The notes under the pieces are model-generated. The model searched no databases. It saw only the letters and a program-made list of their open reading frames with translations, and was not told the origin of the DNA. This document shows, piece after piece, positions 42,124 through 53,671 of a stretch of 64,000 nt of DNA (position 1 is the first letter of the stretch; every line of letters begins with the position of its first letter). The position numbers were made by a program, and so were the translations under genes. Source of the DNA: Trichococcus patagoniensis (lineage in GTDB: Bacteria > Bacillota > Bacilli > Lactobacillales > Aerococcaceae). The stretch covers positions 62,001 through 126,000 of the forward strand of contig NZ_QAOM01000008.1 of assembly GCF_003051085.1 (NCBI RefSeq), in the 5' to 3' direction.

Positions 42124-43365
42124 TTAATAAGTATAGTTATTCAGCGCGTTCCACAACAGGAACTCGTTGACGCCGGCATCGGCTAACGCCTGAACCTGCG
42201 CATCGACTTGCGCTTTGCCGTAGGTTTGATAGAACCCGGAACCCAGGTAGGAAGCGGTGAAGTCCTGCAGCCACGGTCGGCTGATAGGCGGTGTCTCAAG
42301 GGTTGCAAGCAACTCATTTTCGACCTTTATGTATTCGGCGACCAGTTCATACGGGTACAGATCCGGCTTGTAGATGCCGAAGTAATCGGTGCCCCAGTGG
42401 CTCGGATAGATCATCGAGGAGATGACATCGACATTCTCGGAAATCTGCGGGAAGTTCTGGCCGATGCCGGACGCTTCGACGACAGAGGCGGTATAGCCGA
42501 AGATATCAACGGATACGTCCACGCCGTATGGCATCAGTTTTTCTTTCGCATAAGCGGTGAAGTCGGTGATGGCCTGCACGCGTTTCTGGTCATCGGTCAT
42601 TTCCAAGTCGGCATAGTCGCCCATGTCGTAATTTAAGTCATCGCCCCAAACTTCGAATCCTTCCGGGAAGCGGACATAGTCGAACTGGACTTCCTTGAAT
42701 CCGACTTTAGCGGCTTCAATACCGACATTGACTGCGTAATCCCAAGTCTGCTTCAGGAACGGATTGATGAACGATTCGCCGTTGGAAGCGACCCAGACGG
42801 AGCCGTCGCTGTTTGTGAACGACATTTCCGGTTGCTCGTTGGCCAACAAGGTGTCCTTGAAGGTAACGATGCGGGCGATCGGATAGATCTGTTTCTCTTC
42901 CATCACGTCCATCAGCTCTTCGATATCCGGGATATACTCTTCCGTATTTTCCTGGATGTGGCTATCCTTCGAGTTGAAATCAGCCGTCACGACGCCCATG
43001 TCGTCCTTGATATCGATGACCATCGCGTTCAGATTGTTCGAATCGACGTACTCAATCAGTTTGTTGAATTTTTCTTCATAGCCGACCGAGTAGGCTGTCA
43101 CGTAGATCCCTTTGACGCCGTCAGCCGGATAGGCGATTTCGACGCCGCTGTCGTAGAAAAATTTCTTCGGCAGTTCCTTGGCCGTAGGGGTCTTCAAAAG
43201 GGCACCTTGGCGCAGCGTCAGCGTACTTGTGGCTGTTGTTGATTCTGCAGTTGCGCTGTCGTTGGCCGCAGAGCTTTCGGTTTCACTGGCCAATGCAACT
43301 GTCGTACCAGACAGGAAAAACAATAAACTGGCTGCAGCGAGTGTCTGTTTAAAATAGGTCATCAT
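42124..43365 (-). CDS. DUF4015 putative glycoside hydrolase, secreted
   Basis: 413 residues from ATG 43365, whose GGAGG is 7 bases upstream at 43378-43374; the longer frame to 43470 lies inside the neighbour. It has a signal peptide (about 1-28), a Ser/Thr/Ala-rich linker, then a TIM-barrel matching the putative glycosyl hydrolase family DUF4015 (PF13200): GVKGIYVTAYS, MVIDIKDDMG, EVQFDYVRFPEG and SSMIYPSHWG. Acidic residues in DYVRFPEG are probable catalytic residues. Its start overlaps the stop of the deacetylase (TAATG), so both are made together and probably act on the same wall or surface polysaccharide. Confidence 0.9.
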   Translation of the reverse strand: MMTYFKQTLAAASLLFFLSGTTVALASETESSAANDSATAESTTATSTLTLRQGALLKTPTAKELPKKFFYDSGVEIAYPADGVKGIYVTAYSVGYEEKFNKLIEYVDSNNLNAMVIDIKDDMGVVTADFNSKDSHIQENTEEYIPDIEELMDVMEEKQIYPIARIVTFKDTLLANEQPEMSFTNSDGSVWVASNGESFINPFLKQTWDYAVNVGIEAAKVGFKEVQFDYVRFPEGFEVWGDDLNYDMGDYADLEMTDDQKRVQAITDFTAYAKEKLMPYGVDVSVDIFGYTASVVEASGIGQNFPQISENVDVISSMIYPSHWGTDYFGIYKPDLYPYELVAEYIKVENELLATLETPPISRPWLQDFTASYLGSGFYQTYGKAQVDAQVQALADAGVNEFLLWNALNNYTY

Positions 43366-44744
43366 TACATTTCCTCCCGTTCCGGCGATTCGATCACATT
43401 CGGATCCACGATTGTGATATCTTTTGCGCGCAGGCCATCGATGATGGCGCCGATTGCGTCGTTTGTCCATGGGCGATCATGCATCAGCAAGTTCGCGCCG
43501 TCTCCCAAGTATTTCGAGTTAACCATGACATCGGCTAAAGCAGTGCCTTCCATGAATTCCTCCACCCAGTCATAGCCGTAGGTCCAGTTCATGATCGTCA
43601 TGCCTTCCGCTGAGGCGATTGCGATGGTGTCTTCGTTGTACTGTCCGTAAGGGGCACGCAGGAAGCGCGGACGCTCGCCGGTGATCTCTTCGATCAGGTC
43701 GTTCGTTGATTTGATTTCTTCCAATTGCTCATCATAGGTCAAGGATTGGAAATCGGGATGCGAATAAGAATGGTTCCCGATTTCGAAGCCCATATCATAG
43801 ACGGTCTTGATGTCTTCGCGGGCCTGTTCGTTCGTAAGGAATTGTCCCATCACGAAGAAAATGGCATTTGCCTCTTTAGATTTCACGGTCTCGGCAATTT
43901 CCACGGTGTAGCTGTTCGGTTGCTGCGGCGCATCGTCGAAAGTCAACAAAGCGACTTGGGTGTTGCCGTCCTCAGCGATTGGTTGAACAGTGGAAATCTC
44001 CGGATTGATGCGGTATTCATAGCTGACAGGTTCAGCCTTCTTTTTTGTATCCTCAGCAGCGGAACTGTCCGAAGATGCGCTGACTGCTGTGGACGCCTCG
44101 GCAGAAGAGGACGCTTCCTCGCCGATTGCGGCGATGGCTGCTTCCAATTCAACCAATTGCGCATCCAAAGTCGTCAAATTCTCAGCGACGGGAGCAAGGT
44201 TGGTTTGGTTTGTTTCGGCGCTTAGGTTGATTGCTTCGATGCCCGCAAAGAACGTATCAAAAGTGGCATCATCTGCTCCGAAGCCGGTCAACAATTCTTC
44301 TTCTTTATCCAAGCTTTCTCGATAGGCAGCTAGGTAAGCCAATGAATTTTCGCTGAACAAATCCAGCGTTTCGCCGATCGCCTGCATCTGATCCAGCGGC
44401 AAGGTTTCTTCGTCGAATGCAACGAAGTCGGTTTTTGTCTCGGCCAAGCCTTCCAAAGCGCTTTCAATCGAATCAGCTAAAGTGCGGCGCTCTTCAAGAT
44501 TGCTGAACACGGCTGCTGAGCCATCTTTGAAAGTTTTTAATTCTTCATCGCTGGCCAGCGATGCATCGAATGTTTCCTGTAACGCGGTCTCCAATTGTTG
44601 CAGCTCATTCAATTGGGAAACAATTTCGGTTTCCTCGGTTTTGATCTTGGTGATTGTCTCTGTCGTTTCTTTCACTTGATCTGCACAGGCTGACAATGCC
44701 AGTGCACCGGCAAAAACTAATGCAATCTTCTTACCTCTCAACAT
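43365..44744 (-). CDS. Lipoprotein polysaccharide deacetylase (NodB fold)
   Basis: 459 residues from ATG 44744, 7 bases after AAGGAG; TTG 44750 is the longer option. Lipobox LSAC with Cys20. Residues about 25-215 form an acidic coiled-coil (YkyA-like) region, then a Ser/Ala-rich linker. The NodB domain (about 260-445) has TFDDAP (two Asp) and H-S-Y-S-H (HSYSHPDF), the metal triad, with RAPYGQ. It would remove N-acetyl groups from peptidoglycan or another glycan at the outer membrane face. The combination of a coiled-coil stalk and NodB suggests it reaches into the wall; that is inference. Confidence 0.9.
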   Translation of the reverse strand: MLRGKKIALVFAGALALSACADQVKETTETITKIKTEETEIVSQLNELQQLETALQETFDASLASDEELKTFKDGSAAVFSNLEERRTLADSIESALEGLAETKTDFVAFDEETLPLDQMQAIGETLDLFSENSLAYLAAYRESLDKEEELLTGFGADDATFDTFFAGIEAINLSAETNQTNLAPVAENLTTLDAQLVELEAAIAAIGEEASSSAEASTAVSASSDSSAAEDTKKKAEPVSYEYRINPEISTVQPIAEDGNTQVALLTFDDAPQQPNSYTVEIAETVKSKEANAIFFVMGQFLTNEQAREDIKTVYDMGFEIGNHSYSHPDFQSLTYDEQLEEIKSTNDLIEEITGERPRFLRAPYGQYNEDTIAIASAEGMTIMNWTYGYDWVEEFMEGTALADVMVNSKYLGDGANLLMHDRPWTNDAIGAIIDGLRAKDITIVDPNVIESPEREEM

Positions 44745-45005
44745 AAACAAGCTCCTTTATTACGTGATATATAACAATACAATCTTCATTATACCGAAAA
44801 TGGCGATTATTTATCAAGGTAGATTGCGATATATGCAGAAAAATGTTAAAAATACATTAAAAAAAGAGTCGGACATTCCATGATTAATGAGCCTGCAAGC
44901 GGAAATGCCGGAATCAATGACTATACAATTTGAAAAATTAGTTTACAATAGATAGAGGCAAAAGATACGGAAAAACGTTAATTTCAGAATAAGTGAGGCT
45001 ATCGG

Positions 45006-45485
45006 ATGATTATCTATTATATATTGGCCATCTTGCTGTTGGTCCTGGACCAGTGGAGCAAACTTGCCATCGTAAATAATTTTGCATTGCACGAAGTAAA
45101 GGAAGTGTTACCGGGCATTTTGTCCCTGTTCTATATACAGAACGAGGGCGCTGCCTGGGGTATTTTTGAAGGAAGGATGTTCTTTTTCTTCATCATCACC
45201 GTTGTTGTCGTGGGCGCGATGGTCTATAATGCGCACAAGCAAGGATTCGACAAAAAAATCGTGGGCATCAGTTACGCTTTTCTTTTGAGCGGTGCGCTAG
45301 GCAATTTCATCGATCGGATGCGTTTGGGATACGTAGTGGATATGTTCCGCCTGGACTTCATCGATTTTCCGATTTTTAATGTGGCGGATGTCTGTTTGAC
45401 GATAGGCGTCATCCTGATGACGATCTATATCCTTTTCATGGAAGAGGAAGAAGAAAAAATAAGTTCAAAAAATAAGCTAAAGTAA
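45006..45485 (+). CDS. lspA: Lipoprotein signal peptidase II
   Basis: 159 residues, four membrane helices, catalytic aspartates Asp103 (GNFIDR) and Asp128 (FNVADV), plus LDQWSK near residue 15. It cuts prolipoproteins such as the deacetylase and the ABC binding protein found in this window. It is followed 12 bp later by rluD, the usual firmicute order (lspA-rluD-pyrR). Confidence 0.97.
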   Translation: MIIYYILAILLLVLDQWSKLAIVNNFALHEVKEVLPGILSLFYIQNEGAAWGIFEGRMFFFFIITVVVVGAMVYNAHKQGFDKKIVGISYAFLLSGALGNFIDRMRLGYVVDMFRLDFIDFPIFNVADVCLTIGVILMTIYILFMEEEEEKISSKNKLK

Positions 45486-45497
45486 AGTGGGATTCAA

Positions 45498-46403
45498 ATG
45501 ACAGAAAAAATCGTTTTTAATATTGATGGTCAAACCGGCAGGATCGATAAGATCTTGGCGGATTTCATGACCGGCACGAGCCGTTCGCAAATTCAGGCCT
45601 GGGTCAAAGATGGCAATCTGATGGTGAACGACAAAGCCGTCAAATCGAATTATAAGGTCCAAGAAGGGGATCTGCTGGAATTGACGATTCCGGAACCAGA
45701 ACAGATCAATGTCACGCCTGAGGACATTGCATTGGACGTCATCTACGAAGATGATGCGCTATTGGTCGTCAATAAGCCATCCGGGATGGTTGTTCATCCA
45801 TCCAAAGGGCATCTTTCCGGCACCTTGGTCAACGGCTTGTTGTTTCACGTAAACGCGCTATCCGACGGCACGGCAAATATCCGTCCGGGAATCGTTCACC
45901 GCATCGATATGGATACATCCGGCTTGTTGGTCGTCGCGAAGACGAACGAAGCCCACCAGAAATTGGCGGAGCAGCTTGAGAACCACACGATGGAACGGGC
46001 CTACCTTGCTTTGGTCCATGGCGTTATCCCGCATGAAGACGGCACAATCGATGCGCCAATCGCCCGGATGTTGATCGACCGCAAAAAACGCACAGTTGCT
46101 GACGGCGGTAAAAAGGCAGTGACGCATTTTGATGTCATCGAGCGTTTCCGTGATTTCACTTTGCTGAAATTGCACCTTGAAACCGGCCGCACACACCAGA
46201 TCCGTGTCCACATGAAATACATCGGCCATCCGGTGGCTGGAGATCCTATGTACGGACCGGCTGATACACTCAGCGGCCATGGCCAATATTTGCATGCGTC
46301 CACTTTGGGCTTCATCCACCCGACGACGGGCAAAGAAATGCGCTTTGAAGCACCTTTGCCTGATTTCTATAGCGAAAAACTGGCGGAACTGCGCAAAAAC
46401 TGA
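45498..46403 (+). CDS. rluD: Large-subunit rRNA pseudouridine synthase, RluD type
   Basis: 301 residues. An S4 RNA-binding domain (about 12-60) is followed by the RsuA/RluD catalytic domain with HRID (134-137), where Asp137 is the nucleophile, and TGRTHQIRVH. It modifies U residues in 23S rRNA (helix 69 in the E. coli enzyme). It is the last gene before the pyr attenuator. Confidence 0.95.
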   Translation: MTEKIVFNIDGQTGRIDKILADFMTGTSRSQIQAWVKDGNLMVNDKAVKSNYKVQEGDLLELTIPEPEQINVTPEDIALDVIYEDDALLVVNKPSGMVVHPSKGHLSGTLVNGLLFHVNALSDGTANIRPGIVHRIDMDTSGLLVVAKTNEAHQKLAEQLENHTMERAYLALVHGVIPHEDGTIDAPIARMLIDRKKRTVADGGKKAVTHFDVIERFRDFTLLKLHLETGRTHQIRVHMKYIGHPVAGDPMYGPADTLSGHGQYLHASTLGFIHPTTGKEMRFEAPLPDFYSEKLAELRKN

Positions 46404-46450
46404 TTGACAGCAACGCCTCTATTCGTTATCATTACAGTAATATTGAAGGA

Positions 46451-47116
<666 letters not shown>

Positions 47117-47237
47117 ACAACAGGTCGGTGATTCTTTAACTGTGTCCAGTGAGACACAGAAGAATTTGCTTTGAAGCTTGCTCCATCGCATTTTTTGAGA
47201 TCACCTTATTTTTTCAAAATTAAGGAGGAAAATAATT
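47117..47237 (+). promoter_or_regulatory. Possible second PyrR-type attenuator between pyrR and pyrK
   Basis: CTGTGTCCAGTGAGACACAG (47140-47159) is a hairpin whose loop region TCCAGTGAGAC looks like the PyrR core. GGTGAT (47125-47130) can pair with ATCACC (47202-47207), which is followed by TTATTTTTTC. The layout fits a further attenuator, as in the three-attenuator pyr operon of Bacillus, but the terminator arms are far apart. Confidence 0.5.
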
Positions 47238-49643
<2,406 letters not shown>

Positions 49644-49644
49644 A

Positions 49645-50277
49645 ATGACGATAGCAAAAGAAGTAGCAAAATCATTATTGGACATCAAAGCAGTGAGCCT
49701 GAGCCCGCAGGACCCTTTTACTTGGGCATCCGGTTTGAGAAGCCCGATCTATTGCGATAACCGCGTGACCATGAGCTTCCCTGCAGTACGTAAACAGATT
49801 GCGCAAGGTTTGGCTGATCTGATCAAAGAAAAATACCCGGATGCAGAAGTGATCGCCGGAACAGCGACTGCAGGCATTCCGCACGCAGCATGGATCGCCG
49901 ATATTCTGGACTTGCCGATGGTCTACATCCGCAGCAAAGCCAAAGACCACGGAACAGGCCGCAAAATCGAAGGCAAAATCACCGAAGGCCAAAAAATGGT
50001 TGTAGTCGAAGATTTGATCTCCACAGGCGGCAGCGTTATCGAAGCTTCCAAAGCCGCTGAACTGGAAGGCGCAAACGTATTAGGTTGCGTCGCCATCTTC
50101 ACTTATGAATTGGCTAAAGGAACAAAAAACTTCGCCGATGCCGGTTTAGCGATCGACACATTGTCCAACTACAGCACACTGTTGGAAGTTGCCCATGAAA
50201 CGAATTACATCTCCGAAGCTGAGCTGGATTTGCTGAAAGACTGGAGCAAAGACCCGGAGAACTGGTTCAAAGGATAA
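49645..50277 (+). CDS. pyrE: Orotate phosphoribosyltransferase
   Basis: 210 residues from ATG 49645, with TGGAGCGG upstream inside pyrF; the frame from 49597 has no site. The PRPP loop is VVVEDLISTGGSV (119-131) and the front helix TWASGLRSPIYCDNR binds orotate. It makes OMP for PyrF. It ends the pyrRKDFE operon. Confidence 0.97.
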   Translation: MTIAKEVAKSLLDIKAVSLSPQDPFTWASGLRSPIYCDNRVTMSFPAVRKQIAQGLADLIKEKYPDAEVIAGTATAGIPHAAWIADILDLPMVYIRSKAKDHGTGRKIEGKITEGQKMVVVEDLISTGGSVIEASKAAELEGANVLGCVAIFTYELAKGTKNFADAGLAIDTLSNYSTLLEVAHETNYISEAELDLLKDWSKDPENWFKG

Positions 50278-50289
50278 GCTTAGTAGTAA

Positions 50290-50337
50290 AAACGCAATAA
50301 AGGGCTTCCTCGCGATGAGGAGGTCCTTTGTTGCGTT
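50290..50337 (+). terminator. Terminator of the pyr operon
   Basis: AACGCAA and TTGCGTT form the base, with AAAGG/CCTTT and TCCTC/GAGGA inside. Confidence 0.7.
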
Positions 50338-50338
50338 T

Positions 50339-50482
50339 ATCGGACAAGTTCGAGATCGAATGTGTTCGGGTTGTCCGATTCTTCGTATTTATCGGACAAG
50401 CTCGGTATCGAATGCGTTCAGGTTGTCCGATTCTTCGCGTTTATCGGACAACCTCGATACGGTCAAGAAATGATTGTCGAGA
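50339..50482. repeat. Triple-hairpin array VII
   Basis: ATCGGACAA and TTGTCCGAT form unit 1 (50339-50379) and unit 2 (50391-50431). Unit 3 (50443-50482) has a good left arm and a decayed right arm (TTGTC only). Centres 50359, 50411 and about 50462.5 give a pitch of 52 then 51.5 bp. The arms are separated by 23 bases with further imperfect pairing (TTCGA/TCGAA). It lies between the terminators of two converging genes. Confidence 0.8.
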
Positions 50483-50531
50483 AAAAGAAGGTACCGACTC
50501 GGTTGAAGAGAGTCGGTACCTTCTTTTTTCT
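50482..50531. terminator. Terminator of rqcH (bidirectional)
   Basis: AAGAAGGTACCGACTC pairs perfectly with GAGTCGGTACCTTCTT, with A and T tracts outside. Confidence 0.88.
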
Positions 50532-50538
50532 TGCGGTA

Positions 50539-52242
50539 TCAGTCCGCTTTTAACGATTTGATCAATTCCTTGTCGGGGGTCACATAGACCGTCTTCTGTC
50601 CTTCATAGATGACGAAGCCGGGTTTGGCTCCGTTCGGCTTCCGGATCTGCTTGACGGCCACATAATCGACGGGAACATTGGCCGAGTTCTGGAATTTGGA
50701 ATAGTAGGCCGCAATGTTGGCAGCTTCCAGTATCGTTTCCTCGCTCGGGTGGTTGCTCTCAATGATGACGTGGGATCCGGGGATATTTTTGGCGTGCAGC
50801 CACGTATCCGTCTTTTTGGCGGTTTTCAAAGTCAATTGATCGTTTTGGAGATTGTTTTTACCGACCAGGATGCTCGTGCCATCAGTGGATCTGAAACGAT
50901 GGGGTTTGCTTACTTTTTTCTTCTTGTGCTTCAGCGACTGCTTGCGCTTCAGGTAACCAGATTCGCTCAACTCATCCTTGATCTCCTCCAAGTCCTGCGG
51001 ATCGGATAATTGGATCTGTGTTTCGATCGTTTCAAGGTATTCGTTTTCCGCATGCGTCTGCCTGATCTGTTCATTCACGTGGTTCACAGCTGTAGTCAGC
51101 TTCTGGTACTTCGAAAAGTACTTCTGGGCATTCTGTGAAGGCGTAAGGGAAGGGTTCAGTGTGATGGTGACAGGTTTTTCCTCGTCATAGAAATTGTTAA
51201 GCACGACTTCCTGTTGGCCTTTTCCGAACTGATGCAGATAGGCAGTCAAGAGTTCGCCTTTTATCCGGAAAACATCGGCCTTTTCGGTTTCCAGCAAAGT
51301 TTGATCGAGTTTCTGCAGCTTCAATTGATTTTTCTTACGTTCGGTACTGACGATCTGCAGCAAGTCGGAAGCGACTTGGTGGATGCGGTCGCGTGTTGCC
51401 TTTTCCGCATAGTAGGCGTCCAGCAGCTGGCTGAGGGTAGCGAATGACTGCTTCTCGCCGGTCAGACTTTCATAAGGGAAGGGCGTGAAATGCTGCTTCC
51501 TTTTGCCTTCATTCGTCAAGGTCGGCGTCACCGTCTCCAGCCGGTCTTTGAAAAGCTGGATGCCTGCCGTCACTGATTGATTTTCTCCACCGGCATAATG
51601 AGCGATTTCCTGCGCTGAATCACTCCCAAGCCCCTGGAAGGTTTGCTGTAAAGCGTTCCGCAAAGGGACTTCAGGATCGAATTGCGTAACGAGGTTTTCG
51701 ATCTCGTCCGGTTCAAGCGCAAACAGATCCGACCGATCCTGATGAGGCGGCAGCTGATAAGCTACGCCTGGATGCAAGGGCCTGAAGCTGTTCTGGTAAA
51801 AAGGCACATGCTTCAAGCAATCGATGATGATTCTTGATTCTTTATCGATCAAAAAGATGTTGCTGTGACGACCCATCAATTCGACGATGAGCTCCAGTTG
51901 CTGTTGGTCGCCAAGTTCATCGAAGTTCCGGAAAGAGAAAATGACGATCCGGTCATTGCCTAATTGGCGAATGTCTTCGATGATCGCTCCTTCCAGTTTC
52001 TTGCGGAGCACCATGCAGAAATTTGGAGCTGAATCCGGATTGGACAAAGAATCCTCGATGACTTGCAGCCGCGCATATGAAGGATGCGCAGAAAGCAGGA
52101 CTCGTTTATTTTTCCTGTTGGCGCGTACTGTTAAAATGATTTCGTGCTGAAAGGGTTGATGAACTTTTCCGATTCTTCCGTTTTCCAACTCCCGGTTCAG
52201 TTCACTTACCATCGCACGCGTAAAAATACCATCAAAAGACAT
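50539..52242 (-). CDS. rqcH: Rqc2 homologue RqcH (NFACT, formerly fibronectin-binding protein A)
   Basis: 567 residues from ATG 52242, with AGGAGGT 3-4 bases closer than usual but the only good site; the longer frame to 52359 has none. NFACT-N domain with the Asp97-Arg98 pair in GNDRIV, needed for alanyl-tRNA selection in RqcH. Then two HhH/coiled-coil segments (about 280-440) and NFACT-R (TSILVGKNNLQND, WLHAKNIPGSHVII). RqcH binds stalled 50S subunits and adds C-terminal alanine tails that mark the chain for degradation. Cytosolic, so the old adhesin name is misleading. Confidence 0.93.
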   Translation of the reverse strand: MSFDGIFTRAMVSELNRELENGRIGKVHQPFQHEIILTVRANRKNKRVLLSAHPSYARLQVIEDSLSNPDSAPNFCMVLRKKLEGAIIEDIRQLGNDRIVIFSFRNFDELGDQQQLELIVELMGRHSNIFLIDKESRIIIDCLKHVPFYQNSFRPLHPGVAYQLPPHQDRSDLFALEPDEIENLVTQFDPEVPLRNALQQTFQGLGSDSAQEIAHYAGGENQSVTAGIQLFKDRLETVTPTLTNEGKRKQHFTPFPYESLTGEKQSFATLSQLLDAYYAEKATRDRIHQVASDLLQIVSTERKKNQLKLQKLDQTLLETEKADVFRIKGELLTAYLHQFGKGQQEVVLNNFYDEEKPVTITLNPSLTPSQNAQKYFSKYQKLTTAVNHVNEQIRQTHAENEYLETIETQIQLSDPQDLEEIKDELSESGYLKRKQSLKHKKKKVSKPHRFRSTDGTSILVGKNNLQNDQLTLKTAKKTDTWLHAKNIPGSHVIIESNHPSEETILEAANIAAYYSKFQNSANVPVDYVAVKQIRKPNGAKPGFVIYEGQKTVYVTPDKELIKSLKAD

Positions 52243-53331
52243 AGATGTACCTCCTATAGGCATGTCTGAATATGCCTTAACATTATAACACAAATACCCG
52301 AACTGAAAAAACGGCCGTTCCGACCGAAAGGCAAGGGGATTTATTCGTTTTTTGGACATTGAAAATTCGGGAAGGGGTGGATGAAAACAAAATACTGTTA
52401 GTTTCCCAAGGAGACAATCAACATAGTGACATTTAATTTGATTTTTTTATTTTCTTGTAATTTAATAAACACCTTTGCATATTCTGTCCGATATTTCACG
52501 CAGAAATCGTAGGGGGCTGGTGAACAGAGTGTAAAAATAGTATGCTGAAATGCTTATACATAAGTATTGTAAGCATGTTTCCCTAGAATCCAATGTGAAC
52601 TTTTCGGGAAGTTCGTTCCATTGATTTAAACGACTGGAAATTAATTCAGCACGGATTTCACAGGGGGAATTTCACGTAAAATAAATATGTTAATAATATT
52701 ACATAAAAATGTTGCTTTTTAAACTGAGGTGACTTATACTAAGGAAGTAATCGAAACATGGAAGCGGTTGCAACTTTATTGTCGTCGTGTTTTGTTGAAT
52801 GTCAGCACCACTGTGATTGGAGCCCATCATAATGGGGGCCTGCTGTTCATTCATAAGCACCAGCAGAAAGTCAGCAACTATACGTCATGGGGTGTTGCAG
52901 AAGAAAAGGATTGCGATATCCAAACTGAATCCATCGCGACAACTGAACTTTGGGCTTGTCGCATATTAAAAATCTCATTACTGTGTTGTGGTGAAGAGAA
53001 ATAGCCTTGGGGGGATGGAGTACGTAATGGATGAATCAACAAGATTGCAAAGTATGGTGTTTTGCTCGATTTTTCATAAGCTTCATCAGCAAACTTATAC
53101 TGCCATTATTCAATGCATATCCATCCTTTATTCAGCACCCTTCGATTACACGTACACGCGAAATAGGTGAAATCATTTCGAAAGCCAATTTGAACTTCCC
53201 CCGAAGTTTTTTTGGGTCAATCAAAAACAAAAAACATGATCACAGGGAAGGTTCCTGGATCATGTTTTTTGATTTGCGTACAGGGAACGGAAGGGAATAT
53301 GAGAATACCTCATCTTTTTCTAATCCTACTC
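52243..53331. other. Long stretch without a recognisable gene
   Basis: Nearly 1.1 kb. Open frames of 91 codons (GTG at 52729, with GAGG overlapping the start) and 110 codons (53031) exist, but their composition (many Cys, His and Trp) and lack of ribosome sites argue against coding. A strong hairpin lies at 53224. I see no RNA motif I can name. A decayed gene or an unknown structured RNA are both possible. Confidence 0.4.
53224..53272. terminator. Terminator-like hairpin upstream of the ABC operon leader
   Basis: AAAAAACATGATC pairs with GATCATGTTTTTT around an inner GGAA/TTCC. Symmetric A and T tracts. It closes whatever is transcribed from the preceding kilobase. Confidence 0.75.
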
Positions 53332-53360
53332 TTGACTTTATTTTTCCCATTGGTTACTAT
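53332..53360 (+). promoter_or_regulatory. Sigma-A promoter of the leader and ABC operon
   Basis: TTGACT (53332-53337), a 17-base spacer and TACTAT (53355-53360). The start would be near 53367, giving a leader of about 300 bases. Confidence 0.75.
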
Positions 53361-53391
53361 TAAATTATCAAGCATAAAGGAGCAATCAAGC

Positions 53392-53454
53392 ATGTCAGCA
53401 CATACACGCGTTTCCAAAGTGAATTTTTTCGATTGGCAAAGCCACGTGGAGTAG
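53392..53454 (+). CDS. 20-residue leader peptide
   Basis: ATG 53392 has AAAGGAG 9 bases upstream, a better site than many genes here. The peptide of 20 residues ends in N-F-F-D-W-Q-S-H-V-E, with one Trp at codon 15, then TAG. It is directly followed by a set of competing hairpins and a terminator in front of a TrpX-like ABC operon, so it is probably a regulatory leader peptide. A single Trp is less than in classical attenuation leaders, which leaves room for a ribosome-arrest mechanism. The role is inference. Confidence 0.6.
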   Translation: MSAHTRVSKVNFFDWQSHVE

Positions 53455-53483
53455 GTTGTTCTTTGTGACGTATTGATTGTCCG

Positions 53484-53625
53484 TAGATACAGCCTCAGAT
53501 GAAACATCTGAACAGTATCTATGTGGATTACTAAAGATATTTAAGCCGCCACATAGACAATATCGGTCTGTGTGGCGTTTTCTGTATTCAGCCGCCATAC
53601 TTGGTTCAGATGGCGGCTTTTTTTA
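53484..53625 (+). promoter_or_regulatory. Attenuator with mutually exclusive hairpins
   Basis: Segments: TAGATAC (53484) pairs with GTATCTA (53515) as hairpin 1, with inner TCAGATG/CATCTGA. CTATGTGG (53519-53526) can instead pair with CCACATAG (53549-53556). CGCCACATAGAC (53547-53558) also pairs with GTCTGTGTGGCG (53566-53577). GTGTGGCG can in turn pair with CGCCATAC (53593-53600), blocking the terminator AGCCGCCAT/ATGGCGGCT (53590-53618), which ends in seven T. This chain of alternatives is the usual sign of an attenuator. Confidence 0.65.
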
Positions 53626-53671
53626 TCACTTTTTTACAGAATAAGAAGCAGAAAAATTGGAGGAATCAGAA

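Noticed and set aside
50539-52242. Fibronectin-binding adhesin
   Set aside because: The older name FbpA covers this family, but there is no signal peptide or wall anchor, and Asp97-Arg98 and NFACT domains fit cytosolic RqcH.
52729-53004. 91-codon frame after GAGGTG
   Set aside because: GAGG directly abuts the GTG and cannot serve it, composition is unlike proteins (many Cys, His, Trp), and no domain is recognised. It remains possible but unsupported.
53031-53363. 110-codon frame upstream of the ABC operon
   Set aside because: It runs through the hairpin at 53224 and the promoter at 53332 and has no ribosome site.
53367-53671. T-box riboswitch before the TrpX-like gene
   Set aside because: No T-box sequence (AGGGTGG-type core pairing with a tRNA end) and no stem I specifier layout were seen; a leader peptide with alternative hairpins fits better.
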